From Chloroflexota bacterium (GTDB lineage: Bacteria; Chloroflexota; Anaerolineae; Aggregatilineales; Phototrophicaceae): DNA of 64,000 nucleotides. The notes beneath the pieces are model-generated. The model had not been told where the DNA came from and searched no databases. It was given only the letters and a program-made list of their open reading frames with translations. Positions within the stretch are counted from its first letter, which is position 1. Each line of letters opens with the position of its first letter. Where the stretch lies: positions 62,001 through 126,000 of the forward strand of contig JAPOVL010000046.1 in assembly GCA_026708115.1 (NCBI GenBank). Reading direction: 5' to 3'. The translations under genes and the position numbers were made by a program. This document shows, piece after piece, positions 60,931 through 64,000 of this stretch.

Positions 60931-62319
60931 GTTATTGTGTCTTTGTGTTGAGCTTCCATGCGCTTCGAGCATGGGGCGGAATTTGAGGGCGGTTTCTTCC
61001 CACTCGGATTCGGGCTGGCTGTCCCTGACGATGCCTGCGCCGGCGTAAATCCACACGCGGTATTCCTGGGCAACCGCCGAGCGGATCGCCACGGTGAACT
61101 GTCCATCGAGGTTCGCGTCGATCCAGCCCACCGGCGCGCCATACCAGCCGCGCGGGATCGGTTCCAGATCGCGGATGAGACGCATAGCGCGCTCCCTAGG
61201 GTCGCCGCCCAAAGCCGGCGTCGGATGCAGGGTTTCCAACAGTGCCAAGATACCGCTTTCCTGCTTGAGTCGTCCCTGGATCGGCGACTGCAGGTGCTGG
61301 ATATTCTTCAGCTTGAGCAAGCTCGGCGGTGCGATCTCCAGCGTCTCGGTCAAGGGCAGCAGACGATCGCGGATTCTGTCCACGACAATGCTCTGCTCTT
61401 GCCGGTTCTTGTGGCTGTGCAGTAATTCCCGGCCCAAACGCATATCGTCTTCACTATTGATTCCCCGACCGATGCTGCCTGCCAAGCCCACAGTTTCAAT
61501 GCGCTTGCCTCGCACGCTCGCTAACAGTTCCGGGGACGCGCCGTAAAAGGCAAAGCGCGGTCGAGGCTCGAACAAGAAGCGGTAACAGTCGGCGTAGTTC
61601 TCGGCTAGATGACTGAGAATCGGCATCAGGCGCGGGCGCGCTTCAAAGCGCAATTCGGCCGCGCGCGCCAGCACAACTTTGTTCAATTCGCCGGCGTGTA
61701 TGCGCTCGGTAGCCTGGCAGATCATCGCCTCCCACATGTCAAAGCTCATTGGGTAGCGGACGCTTTGCAAAGGCGACTGCCGATTGCTTGACAGACGTCT
61801 AGCTTCAACCTGTAATTGTCTGATCTTCTCCCGCAAGACAGCTTGCAAGTCGCTTACAAGCGCTACAGGATCTTCCTCGGGTGGAATCTGCGTATTGATA
61901 GTCAGCCAGGTTTCGCCGTCGATGCGGACCAGTTGGTAATGGGGTAAGACAAAATGCGCCGGCGCATAAATCGACCAGGTGTTGTCCGGCGTGAAATCGC
62001 CCCGAAAGGAAAAGCCGCCATAGAGGCGCGGTCCCGTCCAGGGCGGGTGGTCGCCGACTATGTGCGCCCTTGCAAAGAGGTCGCGCGCGTCACGCGCTAT
62101 CTTGCGGAATCTTTCCTCCCCCCAAGCCATCAACTCGACAGCTTTGCCGGCCCCGGCAAAGGCGAGGCGGTTGTTCCGGTTCTCCCAGTAACTGCGCGGC
62201 TGGCCTGCCGCAGCCCCCAGAAAATCTTGAAAACGGATCCCCTTGCAAGGCACGCTGCAACTGAGCAAGCGTCCGTAACGCCGGTTGAGCGGATCCGCGC
62301 GAAACGCGGTGGATTCCAT
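60928..62319 (-). CDS. menF: isochorismate synthase
   Basis: 463 residues of the chorismate-using enzyme family. The catalytic domain contains ELNKVVLARAAELRF, FAFYGASPELLASV, VGLAGSIGRG, HPTPALGGDPRE and the C-terminal YAGAGIVRDSQPESEWEE, all typical of MenF/DhbC. It converts chorismate to isochorismate, the first step of the pathway. The last residues, SSTQRHNN and the stop, are encoded by repeat sequence of the inserted element, so the native C-terminus was probably different. It follows the TetR gene by 3 bases. Confidence 0.92.
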   Translation of the reverse strand: MESTAFRADPLNRRYGRLLSCSVPCKGIRFQDFLGAAAGQPRSYWENRNNRLAFAGAGKAVELMAWGEERFRKIARDARDLFARAHIVGDHPPWTGPRLYGGFSFRGDFTPDNTWSIYAPAHFVLPHYQLVRIDGETWLTINTQIPPEEDPVALVSDLQAVLREKIRQLQVEARRLSSNRQSPLQSVRYPMSFDMWEAMICQATERIHAGELNKVVLARAAELRFEARPRLMPILSHLAENYADCYRFLFEPRPRFAFYGASPELLASVRGKRIETVGLAGSIGRGINSEDDMRLGRELLHSHKNRQEQSIVVDRIRDRLLPLTETLEIAPPSLLKLKNIQHLQSPIQGRLKQESGILALLETLHPTPALGGDPRERAMRLIRDLEPIPRGWYGAPVGWIDANLDGQFTVAIRSAVAQEYRVWIYAGAGIVRDSQPESEWEETALKFRPMLEAHGSSTQRHNN

Positions 62320-62322
62320 GCT

Positions 62323-62916
62323 TTACTCCTGGTACCCGACGCTCTTCAGCAGCAGCGGCAACAAAGCGTCCATGATTTCGTCCTTGCTCGGCTCGCCGGT
62401 ATAAACCCACTGAATCACGACGCTGTAAATGGCGCCCATCCAGGCATGCGCCACAATTGCGGTATCGACTGGCGCAATAGAACCATCAGCTACCGCTTCG
62501 TCGAGATAGACCTTTATCAGCTGGGCAAAGCGATCGTTCACTTCCATGCGCTTGCGTTCGAAAACTGTGCCCAGCCCCACCGCTTGAACGAGCAGCAGCT
62601 TGGCCGGGCGACGATATTTGCCGAAGGTCTCCAGCACCGCTTCGAGGGCAACCTGAACGCGGCGAATTCCCATTGTTTCCCGCGCGATCGCTTCTTTGGC
62701 GCGACGCTCGATCAAGTCGGCGAACTGATCAACAAGCGCGATGAAAAGCTTTTCCTTGTTCGGGAAGTGAAAATAAATCGAGCCTTTGCTGATGCCCCCT
62801 TCGGCCACGATTTCGTCCAGCTTGGTATCATGGAAGCCCTTGGCGCTGAAGATATTCATTGCCGCATCAAGAATGCGTTCGCGCGTGGAGGGGGTATCGC
62901 TGGCTTGCTCGCTCAT
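62323..62916 (-). CDS. TetR family transcriptional regulator of the men operon
   Basis: 197 residues. The N-terminal HTH region TRERILDAAMNIFSAKGFHD, with recognition helix ISKGSIYFHFPNKEKLF, is typical TetR. The C-terminal domain is all-helical with VFERKRMEVNDRFAQLIKVY and is similar in layout to FadR/YsiA-type members that sense acyl-CoA, but no effector can be assigned. It is the first gene of the men operon, and a palindromic operator lies between its start and its -10, implying autoregulation of the whole operon. Confidence 0.88.
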   Translation of the reverse strand: MSEQASDTPSTRERILDAAMNIFSAKGFHDTKLDEIVAEGGISKGSIYFHFPNKEKLFIALVDQFADLIERRAKEAIARETMGIRRVQVALEAVLETFGKYRRPAKLLLVQAVGLGTVFERKRMEVNDRFAQLIKVYLDEAVADGSIAPVDTAIVAHAWMGAIYSVVIQWVYTGEPSKDEIMDALLPLLLKSVGYQE

Positions 62917-62928
62917 GCCACCTCACAA

Positions 62929-62955
62929 TACTGACTGGTCAGTACTGCAATTATA
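62929..62955 (-). promoter_or_regulatory. TetR-type operator and -10 element of the men operon
   Basis: TACTGAC-TG-GTCAGTA (62929-62944) has perfect 7-base arms. On the minus strand, TATAAT (62955 to 62950) lies just upstream, so the operator covers the transcription start. A weak -35 (TTCGCT) is 18 bases before the -10. Confidence 0.65.
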
Positions 62956-63035
62956 GCACACTTTCTAGAGCGTAGCGAAGGAAAAGCCAACGCGCGGGGT
63001 CACACTATGTCAATAGCGGAAGACACAGGAGAATA

Positions 63036-63060
63036 GCGCGCGCCTCAGGCGCGGGCGCGC
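63036..63060 (-). terminator. GC-rich hairpin after the small membrane protein gene
   Basis: GCGCGCGCCTCAGGC followed by GCGGGCGCGC can fold into a strong stem between two minus-strand genes. There is no clear T-run, so it may be a weak terminator or an mRNA-stabilising structure. Confidence 0.4.
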
Positions 63061-63105
63061 TTCGGTAGCACCAATAAGTCTATCAGTCCAATCGAAGATG
63101 ACCGC

Positions 63106-63528
63106 TTATTCTGAAGCCATCCCGTGCGCGATACTGCCGACCAAGGCGCCGATTCCAAGGGCTATCGCGGCATTGCTGTCAAAGAAGTGCTTGATGATGG
63201 TGACAATGATGTTGTCACCCTCCGCCGGCGCGACCGGTGCGATGCCCTGCACAATGGAAATGACTACAGCGCCGATAATGCCGACCACGACCGCGGCGAT
63301 GACACGGGCTGGCAGCGCATTGCCCTGGTCGCCTTCCAGCAGTTTCTTCGATATCCGTACTCCCGCATTCATGCCACTGCCGTAGACCGTAGCCATGACC
63401 AATCCGAAAAGCAGATCGTTGCGCGCCAGCAATCCATAGACGATGCAAATGACGATGCCCGCCGCCGTGGCAATGCCATGCCGGTTATCTTTCAGTTCCT
63501 GATGTTGGTCTTTAGATTCTTCACTCAC
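63106..63528 (-). CDS. small hypothetical membrane protein
   Basis: 140 residues from a GTG at 63528, which has GGGAG eight bases upstream; a longer frame reaching 63810 overlaps the divergent deaminase gene and is rejected. After a short charged N-terminus (SEESKDQHQELKDNRHG) four hydrophobic segments are visible: IATAAGIVICIVYGLLA, DLLFGLVMATVYGSGM, VIAAVVVGIIGAVVISIV and AAIALGIGALVGSIAHG. I do not recognise the family. Confidence 0.6.
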   Translation of the reverse strand: MSEESKDQHQELKDNRHGIATAAGIVICIVYGLLARNDLLFGLVMATVYGSGMNAGVRISKKLLEGDQGNALPARVIAAVVVGIIGAVVISIVQGIAPVAPAEGDNIIVTIIKHFFDSNAAIALGIGALVGSIAHGMASE

Positions 63529-63714
63529 AATAGTTCTCCCAATAAGCACTAATCGACACTTTTGATCTAACATGCCAACATAACAATTATAGACGATTTC
63601 GAGAAATGCTTCTAAACCTGCGCTACAATTGCCAAGTGAAGACTTCTGTTCCGGGTCGAGTAACATTGAGCGCACGGCTGCGGTAGATCCACGGCCAAAG
63701 TTCGGGAGGCAGGC

Positions 63715-64000
63715 ATGGACCGATACATGCAAATGGCAATCGAAGAAGCGCAAGCTACCAAAGCCGAGGGCGGCAGCCCTTTCGGCGCGGTGCTCGTGCG
63801 CGGCGACCAAGTTCTAGGGCGCGGGCGCAACCTCATGATCCAGAACAACGATCCGCTCAGCCACGGCGAAATGGAGGCGATCAAGGCGGCTGGCTTGCAA
63901 GAGAGCTACGCCGATACCATCCTCTATACCACTGCCTTCCCTTGCCTGATGTGCGCCGGGGCGATCGTGCGCTACCAGATTCCCAAGGTCATCATCGGCG
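63715..64000 (+). CDS. cytosine/nucleoside deaminase (3' end outside window)
   Basis: 95 residues are visible. The zinc site of the cytidine-deaminase superfamily is present: His 50 and Glu 52 in SHGEMEAIKAAG, Cys 77 and Cys 80 in AFPCLMCAGAI. HGE rather than HAE, together with TILYTTAFPCLMCAGAIVR, resembles yeast-type cytosine deaminase; guanine deaminase or another base deaminase is possible. It would hydrolyse an amino group from a free base. GGGAGG lies before the ATG. It is divergent from the small membrane protein gene. The C-terminus is cut by the window edge. Confidence 0.85.
   Translation, partial: MDRYMQMAIEEAQATKAEGGSPFGAVLVRGDQVLGRGRNLMIQNNDPLSHGEMEAIKAAGLQESYADTILYTTAFPCLMCAGAIVRYQIPKVIIG

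Noticed and set aside
63529..63810. N-terminal extension of the small membrane protein
   Set aside because: It runs antisense over the deaminase start, has no hydrophobic or conserved pattern, and a GTG with a good ribosome site exists at 63528.

Overview
The window looks like a chromosomal segment of a free-living Chloroflexota bacterium, probably an uncultured member of the Anaerolineae or a related class. This placement is inference: it rests on moderately high GC, abundant solute ABC transporters with bacterial type I signal peptides, a menaquinone operon, and gene-content style. No rRNA or tRNA gene is present to confirm it. Genes are densely packed in short operons with 1-8 base overlaps. 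There is no prophage and no CRISPR array, and the only transposon-like feature is one small repeat-bounded element.

Layout. 1-4313 (minus): a YfhO-like membrane protein (cut by the window edge), a glycosyltransferase, a GNAT acetyltransferase and an isochorismatase-type hydrolase. 4314-4692: a non-coding region with two copies of a structured repeat. 4693-12307: mixed housekeeping genes (EEP phosphohydrolase, TrmH-type methyltransferase, Uma2, a 6-phosphofructokinase with an odd insertion, HpcH/HpaI aldolase, MFS transporter, RNA 2',3'-cyclic phosphodiesterase, SnoaL-like protein, membrane protein). 12436-18360: three tandem paralogous periplasmic binding proteins with no permease, a nucleoside hydrolase and a second Uma2. 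18545-23483: a fused xanthine-dehydrogenase-type enzyme, an Abi_C-like gene of foreign appearance, and galactokinase. 23539-28994 (minus): a sugar ABC transporter and a PHP-domain DUF3604-like protein. 29158-33129 (plus): hisD-hisC-hisB-hisN.

33195-44061: an SDR dehydrogenase, then an SOS-type mutasome cassette (imuA-imuB-DUF6504-dnaE2) preceded by a GAAC-N4-GTTC LexA-type box, a chimeric gene scar at the 3' end of dnaE2, a GH38-type glycosidase and glgX. 44239-50138: a BMP-family (nucleoside-type) ABC transporter with two binding proteins. 50145-54140: a DUF4230-like protein, an acyltransferase and a Wzm/Wzt-like exporter. 54563-62916: a phosphotransferase, then a menaquinone operon on the minus strand (TetR-menF-menD-menB-menE-menH). 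That operon is interrupted between menF and menD by a repeat-bounded element carrying a GxxExxY gene with an in-frame stop. 63106-64000: a small membrane protein and the start of a cytosine-deaminase-like gene.

Themes. Several genes fit uptake and breakdown of nucleosides and bases: BMP transporter, nucleoside hydrolase, molybdenum hydroxylase and deaminase. Others fit sugar and glycan use: sugar ABC system, galK, GH38, glgX, pfk. The strongest unusual signals are the SDR/GlgX chimera joined at the shared 8-mer ATGGCGCG, the GxxExxY element inside the men operon, the paired hairpin repeat near 4.5 kb, the PFK insertion, and the triplicated orphan binding proteins.
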